Assembly: GCA_963669315.1 (NCBI GenBank)
Contig: OY770021.1
Location: 2,170,001-2,234,000 of the forward strand
Source: SZUA-547 sp963669315
Lineage (GTDB): Bacteria > Pseudomonadota > Alphaproteobacteria > Rhodobacterales > Rhodobacteraceae
Reading direction: 5' to 3'
DNA length: 64,000 nt
The notes below the pieces were generated by a model, which made no database searches, was not told where the DNA came from, and was given only the letters and a program-made list of their open reading frames with translations. Position 1 is the stretch's first letter, and each line of letters begins with the position of its first letter. This document shows, piece by piece, positions 53,801-62,223 of the stretch. The position numbers and the translations under genes are program-made.

Positions 53801-56475
53801 CCGAAGCGAAGCTCGCAGAAGCCAAGGCGATCTGCGACAAGGCGTTCCTGGAAGGATCTCTCTACCCGGCGGTCAAGGCCAACAAGGCGACGATAAAAGG
53901 CGCCGAGGACGCGATCGCAGCAGAGCCGACCGTCGCACCGCTGATGACGGGCCGGACGGCGCTGTTGCAGAAGTATCAGACCAATATCGACGCGCTGATC
54001 ATAGCGGGCGACATGCGGGGCGCCGCCGACAAGGCAAAGGACGGCCTAGCCTATGTTGCGCCGACTACGAGGGATATAAACACGTGCAAGTTGATCCTGA
54101 GCCGCAAGAAAAAGTGGTACGATGACAAGATCGCCTCGATCACCGGGGCCGGTAAAGACGCCGCCAAGCCGGATCTGGATAAGGCGAACGCCAAGCTCGC
54201 CGTCTACACCACCAACATAAACAACGAGAACTACGACGCCGCGCTCTTGTCACTGAACGAGGTGATTTGGGCGATCAATGCGGGCCTCAGAGCGCTTACC
54301 GCCCACGGGACTTACGAAACCGCGCGCTCGACAGCCAAGACAAAGATCGACGCGGTGGCGGCCAAGCGCAACGTCGCCGTCGAAGAAAAGCTCAAGGCGA
54401 TCGAGGCCAAATACGCGGCCGGCGTCGCCGACGCGGCGGCCGGCAAGTTCATTGGCGCCGAGCGAGCGATGAAGGAAATCCCGGCCGAAGTGGATCCGCT
54501 GGGTCCGATCGCCGACGCCTATAAAGCCTATGACGACGCCCGGAAACCCGCGGCGGACAAGCTGACCGAGGCCGGAGGCCATTCGCAGGCGAATGCGATC
54601 CAGACGATGATCGACCGCCAGCAGGGCAAGTTCGACAATGCTGAGAAACTCGCCGACGGCGGCGAATACGACACCGCCAAGACGATGATGGAGGAGATCG
54701 TTCCGGCGCTGGAGGACGCGCTTAAAAGCGCCGGCAACGCAGCGATCCTGGAGGGGGTCGCGGATGCGATCTCAGACACTGCGCCGGACACGCTGCCGCT
54801 GTTTGCGCATATCAAGGCGGCGCAGGGCGTTCTCGCAACCCTGGTCATGATGCCGGAGTCGAAAACCTGCGCGACGGCCGCGGACATGATCAAGGATGCG
54901 GACGCCAAGCTGAAACACGCCAGCGCGTCCGGTACCTCTCACGCTGACGCCAAGAAGGCGCTGCAGGAGGCGATCGAACTCTGCAAGACCGCCGACGACA
55001 CAATGCTTCAGCACCGGTTCCTGGAGAAGGCGCTCGAAAGCTCAAAGACCAAGGTCAATGAGCTAAACAGCCATGCGCAGACGGACTACATCGCCACTGA
55101 CATCAAGGCGTTGGAGGATGCGCTGGCGGCGATCATGAAAGACGCCACGTCCAGCGGCGACTATGACAAGGGCTCGGCGGAGCTTGAAAAGGTGATGACC
55201 GGCTATCACGAGGCCAAGGCGCTTGCGGACGCCCAGGTCGAGTATCTCGACTTCCGGGCCAAGCCCGAGGTCGAGGCGCGATTGCCTGTGCTGGAGAAGC
55301 ACGACCATCGCTATGCGATCAAGACGAATATCGACGCGATGCGGAAAAAGCTGGACGAAGCGGAGGCGGCGGCGACCGACCGCAAACACGAAGACGCGAT
55401 GAAGCTGCTGACCGAAGTGCTCGATCTGGGCGTCAGCTCCCTCGTCACCGCCGAAATGCGGGCCAACAATCCGCCCGACGTCAAAGACGTAAAGGCGATC
55501 CTCGCGCGTCCCAACGGGCAGGCCGAGCTGGACGCGATCGTCGATTCGCTTGAGCCGGACGCCCAGCGTGCGGTGCTGAAGGTCGCATTCGAAGCGCGGT
55601 TCGGCTGCAAGATCGAGAACTTCAACAACCCCAATATGTCCGTTCCGATCCCCGACAACGCCACGGAGGGGCCGAACGTCAAACGCTTTTACGAGATCAT
55701 GTCTGAACTGCCCGTCAGCGACACGCTGGAGAATGACAGCATGATGAATTTCAGCGTGATGGACGCCAACGGCAACGGCTCTTTCTATCGCAGTCGTGAG
55801 CAGCGAGTGGTGATGGACGAAGGCGATTCGGAGCGCAGCGGCCAGTATCGGTTCGGCCTCAAGCACGAAGTCGGCGATGTCGAGCCCGGCTGCGAGCCGG
55901 CGAATGAAGAGCCGGTTACGTTCTTTAGCTGGAACACGCTGCACGAGGTCGGGCACGCCGTCGACGATAAACACGGGTTCATGAATAAGAACGGTAAGAA
56001 GACGGAATTCGGCGGCTGGACGAGCTATGTACGGAATATCGATCCGATTGCGAAAATCTTTGCGGACGAGTTCAAATACGACAAGGACTACCTTAGCGCC
56101 TATATGGCCAACAATCCGAACCCCGCAATTCCGCCGATCCCGACGACTGGAGGCGTCACGCCTGAGGAATGGGAGAGCCGCCGCATCCAGGCGCGCGCGC
56201 ATATCGACATGGCGCAGGTCTCGCAAAAGCCCTGGGGCAGTCAGGCGTTGGCGACGAAGCTGGCGATCAAGGGCATCGTCTATCAGGAGAGCTACGGCAA
56301 TAGTTGGACCAGCTATGAACTTGCGGCGCGCAGCCGCGGCATGACCGCCTATGGGTTCCGCGCGCCAGGCGAGTGGTTCTCGGAGATGTACGCCGCCTTT
56401 CACTCTGGCAAGATGAAGGACACGCATCCGGCGGCGAAATGGCTCTCGACGCTCGATGGTCCGGAGAAGAAATAA
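50884..56475 (+). CDS. Giant protein: shared N-domain, helical array, lethal-factor-like metallopeptidase
   Basis: An 1863-aa protein, no signal peptide. Residues 1-112 (MAFGLCLGKKPDSTLLLLHK, FTYGMLKCKGKDLHLTCYSD) resemble by eye the N-domains of the 547- and 374-aa proteins. An Ala/Glu/Gly linker splits helical segments (115-380). Residues about 380-1600 are helical-hairpin repeats of 85-100 residues with a recurring DFKGAIKALDALKKTCDEVE-type unit. The C-terminal domain (about 1620-1863) contains H1687-E-V-G-H1691 in WNTLHEVGHAVDDKHGF and E1830/E1834 in GEWFSEMYAAFHSG. These match the zinc site and EFFAE-like glutamate of anthrax lethal-factor-type (ATLF) peptidases, with a longer insert. 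GGAG precedes the start. The substrate is unknown. Confidence 0.75.
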   Translation: MPLDPKQIDELKANLGAARKRDMAFGLCLGKKPDSTLLLLHKTKDPTILGRQARKDGETNKFTYGMLKCKGKDLHLTCYSDPPSGLAKKTKDFLKKTGLGGRVILLDQSGHEVGDGKEEQEPPEETAQAVGQAAAPDDAGGDKDAPDPLAEKWNGAKAKIEQVLEGAKQPVGENILNAWGQVVKQAEDGDYAAALKQVPAVAGLIKDAGAASKREELERAKWEEASKKVLPHVQEALDKGLGDTKKIQAVWSLASTKAKADPADYAAAMKAVTVLVKLLGDAKKAEPAMAEEAPDAAGGGGGRGGAAPPDEAAGDDDTADEAVAEGGGAAATAAGDDASEETDESAGAPSDAEAGDVGGEPDKADPADLSGDLEEKIKRAKDHVKAIDKLIATFNGLVPGGGAAPAKWGTEKTRIYDIVDPKKKEDAPDEKKLDKALKDLVKLEQSVHDKTAEKKDWKKALELFDVRLIPIDNHPQAAKTPEVKPKIDQLKTDRAAAVAKANANDFKGAIKALDALKKTCDEVEKHADDFAHYDAIRSQRQTAMGATPAPATGVDAIDKVRLKAEDLFTKAQTDATAGKFDDAVKKLDQIPPILAEYDQIKLHERRYRSLIGNISPRITAIEALPVDVRDPMKTEIAELKKLYEDAKIDKTKDYVVSYQQLIWLRGSAASPKKLDYIEAQTTAIQSYNTDLAAYEAQLKTFKDHKGREGIEEFFLGMEKDLEQAKAEAGQKKFSTAVAILTRTKSRWPAETANADSCLTYKTKREAVAKAADEQRGRKGAESGVAQCDDLLATAANQALSKQFKGALATVNEAENRVNQAKAAADEQEALGKLKDEGALGKIAEDFDKAYKVYTDMRAHVAGNDSGGVFPKLLANADAEAQKAQDEKAKPSPNFETARGHLDAAIAMLEDAQTKISAKTPYETHLAAAKLQTDGTLPPVNIDDCIKKPIADAKKLITEAEDLAKADGFDFKGAEAKLAEAKAICDKAFLEGSLYPAVKANKATIKGAEDAIAAEPTVAPLMTGRTALLQKYQTNIDALIIAGDMRGAADKAKDGLAYVAPTTRDINTCKLILSRKKKWYDDKIASITGAGKDAAKPDLDKANAKLAVYTTNINNENYDAALLSLNEVIWAINAGLRALTAHGTYETARSTAKTKIDAVAAKRNVAVEEKLKAIEAKYAAGVADAAAGKFIGAERAMKEIPAEVDPLGPIADAYKAYDDARKPAADKLTEAGGHSQANAIQTMIDRQQGKFDNAEKLADGGEYDTAKTMMEEIVPALEDALKSAGNAAILEGVADAISDTAPDTLPLFAHIKAAQGVLATLVMMPESKTCATAADMIKDADAKLKHASASGTSHADAKKALQEAIELCKTADDTMLQHRFLEKALESSKTKVNELNSHAQTDYIATDIKALEDALAAIMKDATSSGDYDKGSAELEKVMTGYHEAKALADAQVEYLDFRAKPEVEARLPVLEKHDHRYAIKTNIDAMRKKLDEAEAAATDRKHEDAMKLLTEVLDLGVSSLVTAEMRANNPPDVKDVKAILARPNGQAELDAIVDSLEPDAQRAVLKVAFEARFGCKIENFNNPNMSVPIPDNATEGPNVKRFYEIMSELPVSDTLENDSMMNFSVMDANGNGSFYRSREQRVVMDEGDSERSGQYRFGLKHEVGDVEPGCEPANEEPVTFFSWNTLHEVGHAVDDKHGFMNKNGKKTEFGGWTSYVRNIDPIAKIFADEFKYDKDYLSAYMANNPNPAIPPIPTTGGVTPEEWESRRIQARAHIDMAQVSQKPWGSQALATKLAIKGIVYQESYGNSWTSYELAARSRGMTAYGFRAPGEWFSEMYAAFHSGKMKDTHPAAKWLSTLDGPEKK

Positions 56476-56498
56476 CCGACTTACAGGAAAGTTTTCAG

Positions 56499-57197
56499 AT
56501 GTCTCTCTTTCAACCGGTCAACTTGGTCTGCCCTGGCTGCGGCGAGTTGATCATTATGGAGGCGGTTGGCAGCGTGAACGCTGATCGCCGCCCGGATTTT
56601 CGCGACGATATCCTGAACAGTGAATTTCAGGATGTGACCTGCGCTTCCTGCAATGAGAGCTTCCGCCTGCAACCCTCGTTCAACTATCTCGATGTCGGAC
56701 GCGGGCAGTGGATCGCCTGTCTGCCTATTGGCCGTATGCCCGACTATCTGGCGGCGGAGGACGAGGTTACGGAGCTGTTCGCGGTCAGCTATGGCGAGAA
56801 GGCCCCGCGCGCCGCGCGTGACGTGGGCGATGAGTTGTCGGTTCGGCTGGTCTTTGGCTGGCCCGCAGTGCGAGAGAAAATCTTCGCTCGCGAACACGAA
56901 CTCGACGATGTGGTGCTGGAACTGGTGAAGCTGGATTTGCTGCGCCGCGCGCCCTCGGCGCCGATGGCGCCGGGCGTTGAGATGCGCCTCGTCAACATGA
57001 CGGATGACGGGTTCGGTTTCGTTTGGATCGACTCAGCAACTGAGAAGGCGGTGGAGGAAGTGACGGCCCCACGTTCCATTTACGACCATGTAGAGGCGAA
57101 TGTGGATGGCTGGCGCGCCACCCACGCGCTGCTGGAGAATGGTCCCTTCGTCGATATTCAGAAGCTCTATATGGGCCAAGGCCGCGACGCCGCTTGA
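56499..57197 (+). CDS. CpXC-domain zinc-ribbon protein
   Basis: A 232-aa protein. Residues 9-60 form a CpXC zinc-ribbon domain: VCPGCGELIIMEAV and VTCASCNESFRLQP supply two CxxC pairs. The rest is an alpha/beta region (GRGQWIACLPIGRMPDYL; FGWPAVREKIFAREHELDDV). ACAGGAAAG lies upstream of ATG 56499, 23 bases after the 1863-aa gene, so the two are one operon. CpXC proteins have no assigned function. Being immediately downstream of a toxin-like peptidase, an immunity or chaperone role is possible but untested. Confidence 0.82.
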   Translation: MSLFQPVNLVCPGCGELIIMEAVGSVNADRRPDFRDDILNSEFQDVTCASCNESFRLQPSFNYLDVGRGQWIACLPIGRMPDYLAAEDEVTELFAVSYGEKAPRAARDVGDELSVRLVFGWPAVREKIFAREHELDDVVLELVKLDLLRRAPSAPMAPGVEMRLVNMTDDGFGFVWIDSATEKAVEEVTAPRSIYDHVEANVDGWRATHALLENGPFVDIQKLYMGQGRDAA

Positions 57198-57421
57198 GGC
57201 CAGCGAGTGCTCCTGACCCTCAACGGTCTCACTCCCTACGAGTAAATCAGCAAAATCTGGACAACAGAGCCAGGGAGATTCACACTCGATCCAACCCATC
57301 AGATGCTGGGACTGAACACTTGGAGCCGGGCGGGGCTCGTTTGCAGCGTTCGCGAATGAGCAGATCCAACCCGCTTTGCTATTTTAGAACTATTGAATTG
57401 AGCGGAACAAAGGAGGAAGGC
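57198..57421. other. Spacer before IS copy 2, no gene seen
   Basis: No coding frame of note. It ends at the IS terminus GGCTCGGGAAATCTGAACAG. Confidence 0.4.
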
Positions 57422-57500
57422 GGCTCGGGAAATCTGAACAGCGGCGTTAAGTGGCCTTTCCGCTCGCCATCGGCATGACCGCCGGGAACGAAGAGAGACC

Positions 57501-57812
57501 ATGACCAGACGACCGCGCCGGAACCACAGTCCGGCATTTAAAGCGAAAGTCGCCCTTGAGGCTTTGAAGGGCGAGAAGACGATGTCTGAGCTGGCGCAGC
57601 AGTTCGACGTGCATCCGAACCAGATCAAGCAGTGGAAGGATCAGCTTCGGGACGGGATGGCCAGTGTCTTCGACCCCGGAGCGAGGAAAACCCTCGAACC
57701 CGAGATCGACGTCACGGCGCTGCACGCGAAGATCGGCCAGCTGGCGCTGGAGAATGATTTTTTGTCCGGTGCGCTCGACAAGACCGGTCTGTCGCCGAGC
57801 GCAAGGAAATGA
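57501..57812 (+). CDS. IS3-family transposase OrfA, copy 2
   Basis: A 103-aa HTH protein identical to the product of 34215-34526. Preceded by GAGAGACC. Its stop overlaps the orfB ATG by four bases. Confidence 0.93.
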   Translation: MTRRPRRNHSPAFKAKVALEALKGEKTMSELAQQFDVHPNQIKQWKDQLRDGMASVFDPGARKTLEPEIDVTALHAKIGQLALENDFLSGALDKTGLSPSARK

Positions 57813-58639
57813 CGGACCGGGCTCACAGTCTGAGCCTGACGCCGCAGGCGGCGCTCCTGGAGATCAGCCGCACCAGCCTCTACTATGCGCCGCGACTGGT
57901 CCCGGCCGCCGACCTCAAGCTGATGCGCCGGATCGACGAGTTGCATCTCGACTATCCCTTCGCGGGTGGGCGCATGCTGATGGGCCTCTTGCGCCAGGAG
58001 GGGTTCGCCGTTGGCAGGCTGCATGTCGCCACGCTGATGAAACGGATGGGGATCGAGGCGCTCTATCGCCGCCCGAACACGTCGAAACCCGCGCCGGGCC
58101 ACAAGATCTATCCGTATCTGCTGAGGAAGACGGCCGTGACGCGGCCGAACCCGGTCTGGGCGATGGACATCACCTACATCCCGATGGCGCGCGGGTTCGT
58201 CTACCTGACCGCCGTCGTCGACTGGTTCAGCCGCAAGGTGCTGGCCTGGCGGCTGTCGATCACGCTGGAGACCGAGCCCTGCCTTGAGGCGCTGAACGAA
58301 GCCATGGCCCGCTATGGCAGGCCGGAGATCATGAACACGGATCAGGGCTCGCAGTTCACCAGCCTCGACTTCATCAAGGCGCTGAAGGAGGCCGAAATCG
58401 CCATCAGCTTGGACGGCAAGGGCGCCTGGCGCGACAACGTCTTCGTCGAGCGGCGCTGGCGCACGATCAAGTATGAGGAGGTTTATCTCAGGGCCTACGC
58501 CAGCGTCTCCGAGGTCCGCGCCAGGGTCGGGCGCTATCTGGAGTTCTACAATCGGCGCAGACCACACTCATCGCTGGACGGGCGAACGCCCGATCAGGCA
58601 TATCTCAACCAGCCAAAGCCAATCCTGGCGGCGGCGTAA
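57809..58639 (+). CDS. IS3-family transposase OrfB, copy 2
   Basis: A 276-aa DDE transposase identical to the product of 33388-34218, with the same intact Asp, Asp and Glu motifs. Identity of the two copies indicates recent transposition or gene conversion. Confidence 0.95.
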   Translation: MTDRAHSLSLTPQAALLEISRTSLYYAPRLVPAADLKLMRRIDELHLDYPFAGGRMLMGLLRQEGFAVGRLHVATLMKRMGIEALYRRPNTSKPAPGHKIYPYLLRKTAVTRPNPVWAMDITYIPMARGFVYLTAVVDWFSRKVLAWRLSITLETEPCLEALNEAMARYGRPEIMNTDQGSQFTSLDFIKALKEAEIAISLDGKGAWRDNVFVERRWRTIKYEEVYLRAYASVSEVRARVGRYLEFYNRRRPHSSLDGRTPDQAYLNQPKPILAAA

Positions 58640-58774
58640 CCAGAGCGGAAATCCACTTAGCGATACACCGGAAACTGTTCAAACGATCCGAGCCACCTCG
58701 GAAATACGCCAGATCTCCTGAAATGAGCCGGGCCTCTCGATCGAGCTAAAGATAGAGCACGCCGATTTATACCT

Positions 58775-59722
58775 CTAGAACCAGCGACGTCTCCTTTTCT
58801 CGGCAGCCTTTTGGAATCGTTGCCGAACATGATCGGGAGAAAATCTGTTTTTTGATATCGATTTATGAATCTTGTAGTCCAATATTGCCAAGTAGTTCCG
58901 CCACGGATTTGAGAAAGTGGCGGCCAGTTTTTCTCGAACGGCGTCTCGATCAGCTGCCACGGCATCGCGATCAGCTTTCATGTCGGACAATCTCTTCTCT
59001 TTGCGCGTCAATACTTTGCATAGCGACTCAGTCTCTAGGTAGGCGCGCTTTTCCATGTAGTGATCGAAGTATGAACTTGCCGATCTTTCTTCATTTCGTT
59101 TGCGGGTTTTGATGAGGTTATTGAACTTCCAATCAAGGGGAAGAAACAGGTCTTCGGGGAACTCGTCTGACTGAAGCATGAGGTTCAGTACATTCTGGTC
59201 ATTGGCGTTGGAATTCAGAGCTTGCGCCCGCTCAAAGTAGCGCCGCCAATCCATCACTCTCAAAGCCTCGCGGCCTTGCCTTCCGAAGTACATAACACCT
59301 GTGTTAACGTGTTTTCGCGCGTCAGTAACCCCTGCGTACTTCTCCCGCATGTGCCGCTCGATCCCCTTTAGGGGTTCTTGGTCCGCCACCCTGCATGCTG
59401 AAATCCCTAGGAAGTCTTGTACTGCTGTTCTCGGATCAGGAGCATCTGGCTTCACCACCACATCCGAGTCGATATAAAGTACGCTGTCGTAACAATCGAA
59501 CTCGGGCGTCAGCAGCTCCAAACGCTCGAATGAGGGGTGGTATCCGGGCATCTTGATGCGAGGTGATCTCAGCACCGAGTAGCATACCCCATGCCGTTCG
59601 GCATATGCGGACACGGATTGAATGGAAGCCTGATAGACCTTTGGATGATACGCCAAATGCGTGTTAGCAGCGCCCATGTTATCGGCCCACGGGATAGACA
59701 CCTGGAAGATGAGTAGTTTCAT
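58775..59722 (-). CDS. Glycosyltransferase-like protein (GT-A, DxD) with coiled-coil tail
   Basis: A 315-aa protein. Residues 1-215 look like a GT-A glycosyltransferase of the GT8-like type: MKLLIFQVSIPWADNMGAAN, VYQASIQSVSAYAERHGVCY, and the metal/nucleotide-sugar motif D85-S-D87 in VLYIDSDVVV, then VNTGVMYFGR and SNANDQNVLNLML. Residues 240-275 are a charged helix (KADRDAVAADRDAVREK) and the tail is very basic (KAAEKRRRRWF), possibly for membrane association. With the UDP-sugar gene nearby it may act in surface polysaccharide synthesis. Confidence 0.75.
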   Translation of the reverse strand: MKLLIFQVSIPWADNMGAANTHLAYHPKVYQASIQSVSAYAERHGVCYSVLRSPRIKMPGYHPSFERLELLTPEFDCYDSVLYIDSDVVVKPDAPDPRTAVQDFLGISACRVADQEPLKGIERHMREKYAGVTDARKHVNTGVMYFGRQGREALRVMDWRRYFERAQALNSNANDQNVLNLMLQSDEFPEDLFLPLDWKFNNLIKTRKRNEERSASSYFDHYMEKRAYLETESLCKVLTRKEKRLSDMKADRDAVAADRDAVREKLAATFSNPWRNYLAILDYKIHKSISKNRFSPDHVRQRFQKAAEKRRRRWF

Positions 59723-59868
59723 GGGACCTGCCTTTTTCTAGAGAGAAAGCCTGCTCGAGACGTCCTAACGTCAGGCTTCAGCCCAACGGAACACAAGAGC
59801 TTTGCCAATCAAAAGTCTTTATTAAAGCCGTAAACACGGTCCCCCAAATTCCGAATCCGAGTGCCGGG

Positions 59869-60840
59869 TCACGCTTGGACATCCATGTCATTCGCGGCCC
59901 CAGAAAAAAGGCGTTCGAAATATTCGATTGTGCGGCCGAGCCCTTGTCGCAAGAGCGTGACCGGCTCCCAATCGAGCTGAACACGGGCCAACGTTATGTC
60001 AGGATTTCGCTGCCTCGGGTCATCCAGCGGCAAAGGCTCGAAACTCAATTTCGACGCCGAGCCAGTACAGTCGATCACCATTTCAGCCAGCTCGCGGATG
60101 GTGAACTCGCCTGGATTGCCAAGATTGACCGGACCAGTCAGCTCCGCCGACGCCTCCATCAGGCGTACGCAACCGTCGATCAGGTCGTCGACGTAGCTGA
60201 AGGAGCGGGTCTGAAGGCCATCGCCGTAGATAGTGATGGGCTCTCCTTTCAGCGCCTGAACGATGAAGTTCGACACCACCCGCCCATCGTCGGGCTGCAT
60301 GCGAGGTCCGTAGGTGTTGAAAATGCGCGCCACCTTGATCTCGAGGCGGTGTTGCCGCCAGTAGTCGAAGAACAGGGTCTCGGCGCATCGCTTGCCCTCA
60401 TCGTAGCAAGAGCGCGGTCCTATTGGATTGACGTTGCCCCAGTAGTCTTCGGTCTGCGGATGAATGGACGGGTCGCCATAGACCTCCGAGGTCGAGGCTT
60501 GGAAAATTCTGCATTTGAGACGTTTCGCGAGGCCGAGCATGTTGATCGCGCCATGAACGCTGGTCTTGGTCGTCTGGACTGGATCGTGCTGGTAATAGCT
60601 CGGCGAGGCTGGGCAGGCAAAATTGTAGATCTCGTCGACTTCCACATAGAGCGGGAAAGTCACGTCATGCCGCATTAACTCGAAACGCGGGTGATCGACT
60701 AAATGCTGGATGTTTCGCTTGGAACCTGTAAAAAAATTGTCAGCACAGATAACATCATTGCCCCCTGCGATTAGCCTGTCGCAAAGATGCGAGCCTAGGA
60801 ACCCAGCGCCGCCCGTCACGAGTACTGTTTTCGCTTTCAT
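59869..60840 (-). CDS. UDP-glucuronate decarboxylase (UXS-type SDR)
   Basis: A 323-aa extended short-chain dehydrogenase. NAD motif TGGAGFLGSHLCDRL at 9-23, ADNFFTGSKRNI, HDVTFPLYVEVDEIYNFACP, active-site Y146-x3-K150 in SCYDEGKRCAE, VARIFNTYGPRM and PDDGRVVSNFIVQAL are all UXS-like. It converts UDP-glucuronate to UDP-xylose, a donor for polysaccharides. ATG 60840 begins MKAKTVLVTGG; an alternative start at 60861 adds seven residues. It is 146 bases upstream of the glycosyltransferase on the same strand. Confidence 0.92.
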   Translation of the reverse strand: MKAKTVLVTGGAGFLGSHLCDRLIAGGNDVICADNFFTGSKRNIQHLVDHPRFELMRHDVTFPLYVEVDEIYNFACPASPSYYQHDPVQTTKTSVHGAINMLGLAKRLKCRIFQASTSEVYGDPSIHPQTEDYWGNVNPIGPRSCYDEGKRCAETLFFDYWRQHRLEIKVARIFNTYGPRMQPDDGRVVSNFIVQALKGEPITIYGDGLQTRSFSYVDDLIDGCVRLMEASAELTGPVNLGNPGEFTIRELAEMVIDCTGSASKLSFEPLPLDDPRQRNPDITLARVQLDWEPVTLLRQGLGRTIEYFERLFSGAANDMDVQA

Positions 60841-60934
60841 CCGTTCTTTCTTTCTGGACATGAGGCGTTGTCAGACTGGTTCCAACCAGTCTCTCTTTGC
60901 CTTCAGCTGCGGGAACTTAGGCGGAACAAAGCAG

Positions 60935-61495
60935 CTAACGCCCCTCAAGCGCGCCGGTGCAGTTTCTCTTGAAAACATGGCGTCTGGAGAGAATGCGTTC
61001 CCGATTGAAATGGTTGTCGACGGAGGCGTGAACGGCGGCGAACAACTGTAAACTTCGCATTCGCCGGAACCGGAACATGGCTCGCTCTTTTCGTCGGAAT
61101 GGCAGATGCGAGTTCTCCGCCTCGTTGTTGCGCCAGCGACCGGTGGACTGAAGATCTGAGTCGCCGATTTCGCGGAGCGCGGCGCCATATGACCGAAGCT
61201 GGTCCGTCACGATCTCCCGCGGCTGTCCATAGCACTTCATCAATTTCTTCAATAATTTCAATGCGGCGCGTTTGTCCCGACGCTTCGTGACGACGGTTTC
61301 GAACACCTCGCCCTCGTGGTCCACGGCGCGCCACAGAAAATGCTGTTCGCCATTGATTTTCACGAACACCTCGTCCAGATGCCAGCGCCGGTTTGAGTGC
61401 GGCCTCATTTGGCTTACGCGTTTGCGCCGGATCTCGGCGGCGACCATCGGTCGAAATCTGTGCAACCAAAACCGAGCGGTCTCGCGGTGTCAACG
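60935..61495 (-). pseudogene. IS6-family transposase, N-terminus decayed
   Basis: The DDE core is present: WHLDEVFVKINGEQHFLWRA, VTDQLRSYGAALREIG, and NNEAENSHLPFRRKERAMFR. The reading frame can be followed upstream through RETARFWLHRFRPMVAAEIR, but a stop precedes HRETARFW and the usual N-terminal 60 residues are missing. About 185 of the normal 235 or so codons remain, so it is probably inactive. Confidence 0.82.
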
Positions 61496-61632
61496 TCGGT
61501 TGAGTATCCGGCCACGGAGCGGCGCAAAAGTTGGCCACGTAGGGCGTGACTGGCACCTTGGCGAACGCGCTCCCCATATAGCTGGCGTTCGCCGAGGCGC
61601 GTTGGTCCGTCAGGACCAAACCATGCCCCGCC
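61496..61632. other. IS scar region, no gene seen
   Basis: Between two transposase remnants; no coding frame with recognisable content. Confidence 0.35.
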
Positions 61633-61969
61633 TTAGGCTTTCTGGTTGATCCGGCGCGCCATGCTCTGTGCCAGTCGTTAGCTGTCGCCGTTCGTCTCGA
61701 GGATGCCGACATGATGTGTCAGCCAGTCGAGCAAGGCGCCGGTCAGGCGCTCCGAGCCGAAGGTTTCCGTCCATTCGTCGAAGGGCAGGTTGGGAACGCG
61801 TGTCAGAAGCGCATGCGCCGGTCGCGAGACGGGCGGCCCCACGGTCTGCATCTTGTAGCTTCGGCCGATGCTGAGCTCGTCGCGAACGAAATCGACGCTC
61901 CAGACATGGTTCGGATGGGTCGGCCTGAGCCGGATGATCGAGCTGTCCTTGTGATAGAGCCGTCGCTTC
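61633..61969 (-). pseudogene. Chimera of IS3-type OrfB and IS21 IstB remnants (scar 2)
   Basis: One leftward frame begins with IS3-type OrfB sequence (KRRLYHKDSSIIRLRPTHPN; HVWSVDFVRDELSIGRSYKM) and then runs into the C-terminus of IstB (NLPFDEWTETFGSERLTGAL; LDWLTHHVGILETNGDS). TAA comes where scar 1 at 49.8 kb has Tyr, and the frame resumes RLAQSMARRINQKA before a final stop at 61633. Two unrelated transposase fragments have been joined, then inactivated further by a nonsense change. Confidence 0.75.
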
Positions 61970-62125
61970 TTATGCCGCTGCGGCGTCATAGAACGCCCAG
62001 TCCTTCCAAAGCAGCCAGCCGACAACAGCAGAGCCGGTCACGGCGACCAGCACGCCAGCAAGGCGGCGGTTGCGGCGCGCAAGCCGGTTGGAAAAGCCGT
62101 CGTAGAGATCAGCGGCGAGGCTCAT
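61970..62125 (-). CDS. Small single-helix membrane protein, doubtful
   Basis: A 51-aa frame (MSLAADLYDGFSNRLARRNR...) with one hydrophobic helix (LAGVLVAVTGSAVVGWLLW) after an Arg-rich stretch. No strong ribosome site. The C-terminus abuts the transposase chimera, so it could be the start of a longer gene cut by an IS. Low confidence. Confidence 0.3.
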   Translation of the reverse strand: MSLAADLYDGFSNRLARRNRRLAGVLVAVTGSAVVGWLLWKDWAFYDAAAA

Positions 62126-62223
62126 GGTAGGCGAGTGGGGACTCTCATTGTTTCGTGCAAGCGGTCGCGAAATCGAGCAAATGGCGTATTGTGTGAGTCG
62201 TCGAATTGTCGGGCGGTGAATTT

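Larger units (their letters stand above)
57422..58694 (+). mobile_element. IS3-family insertion sequence, copy 2 (inverted to copy 1)
   Basis: 1273 bp, the same length and ends as 33333-34605 but opposite orientation; both encoded proteins are identical. No target duplication recognised. The pair forms a 1.27-kb perfect or near-perfect inverted repeat around 22.8 kb of DNA. Confidence 0.9.

Noticed and set aside
11275..58694. A contractile injection system or T6SS cluster to deliver the large proteins
   Set aside because: No sheath, tube, baseplate, VgrG, Hcp or AAA+ tail ATPase gene was found in this window; the delivery route stays unknown.
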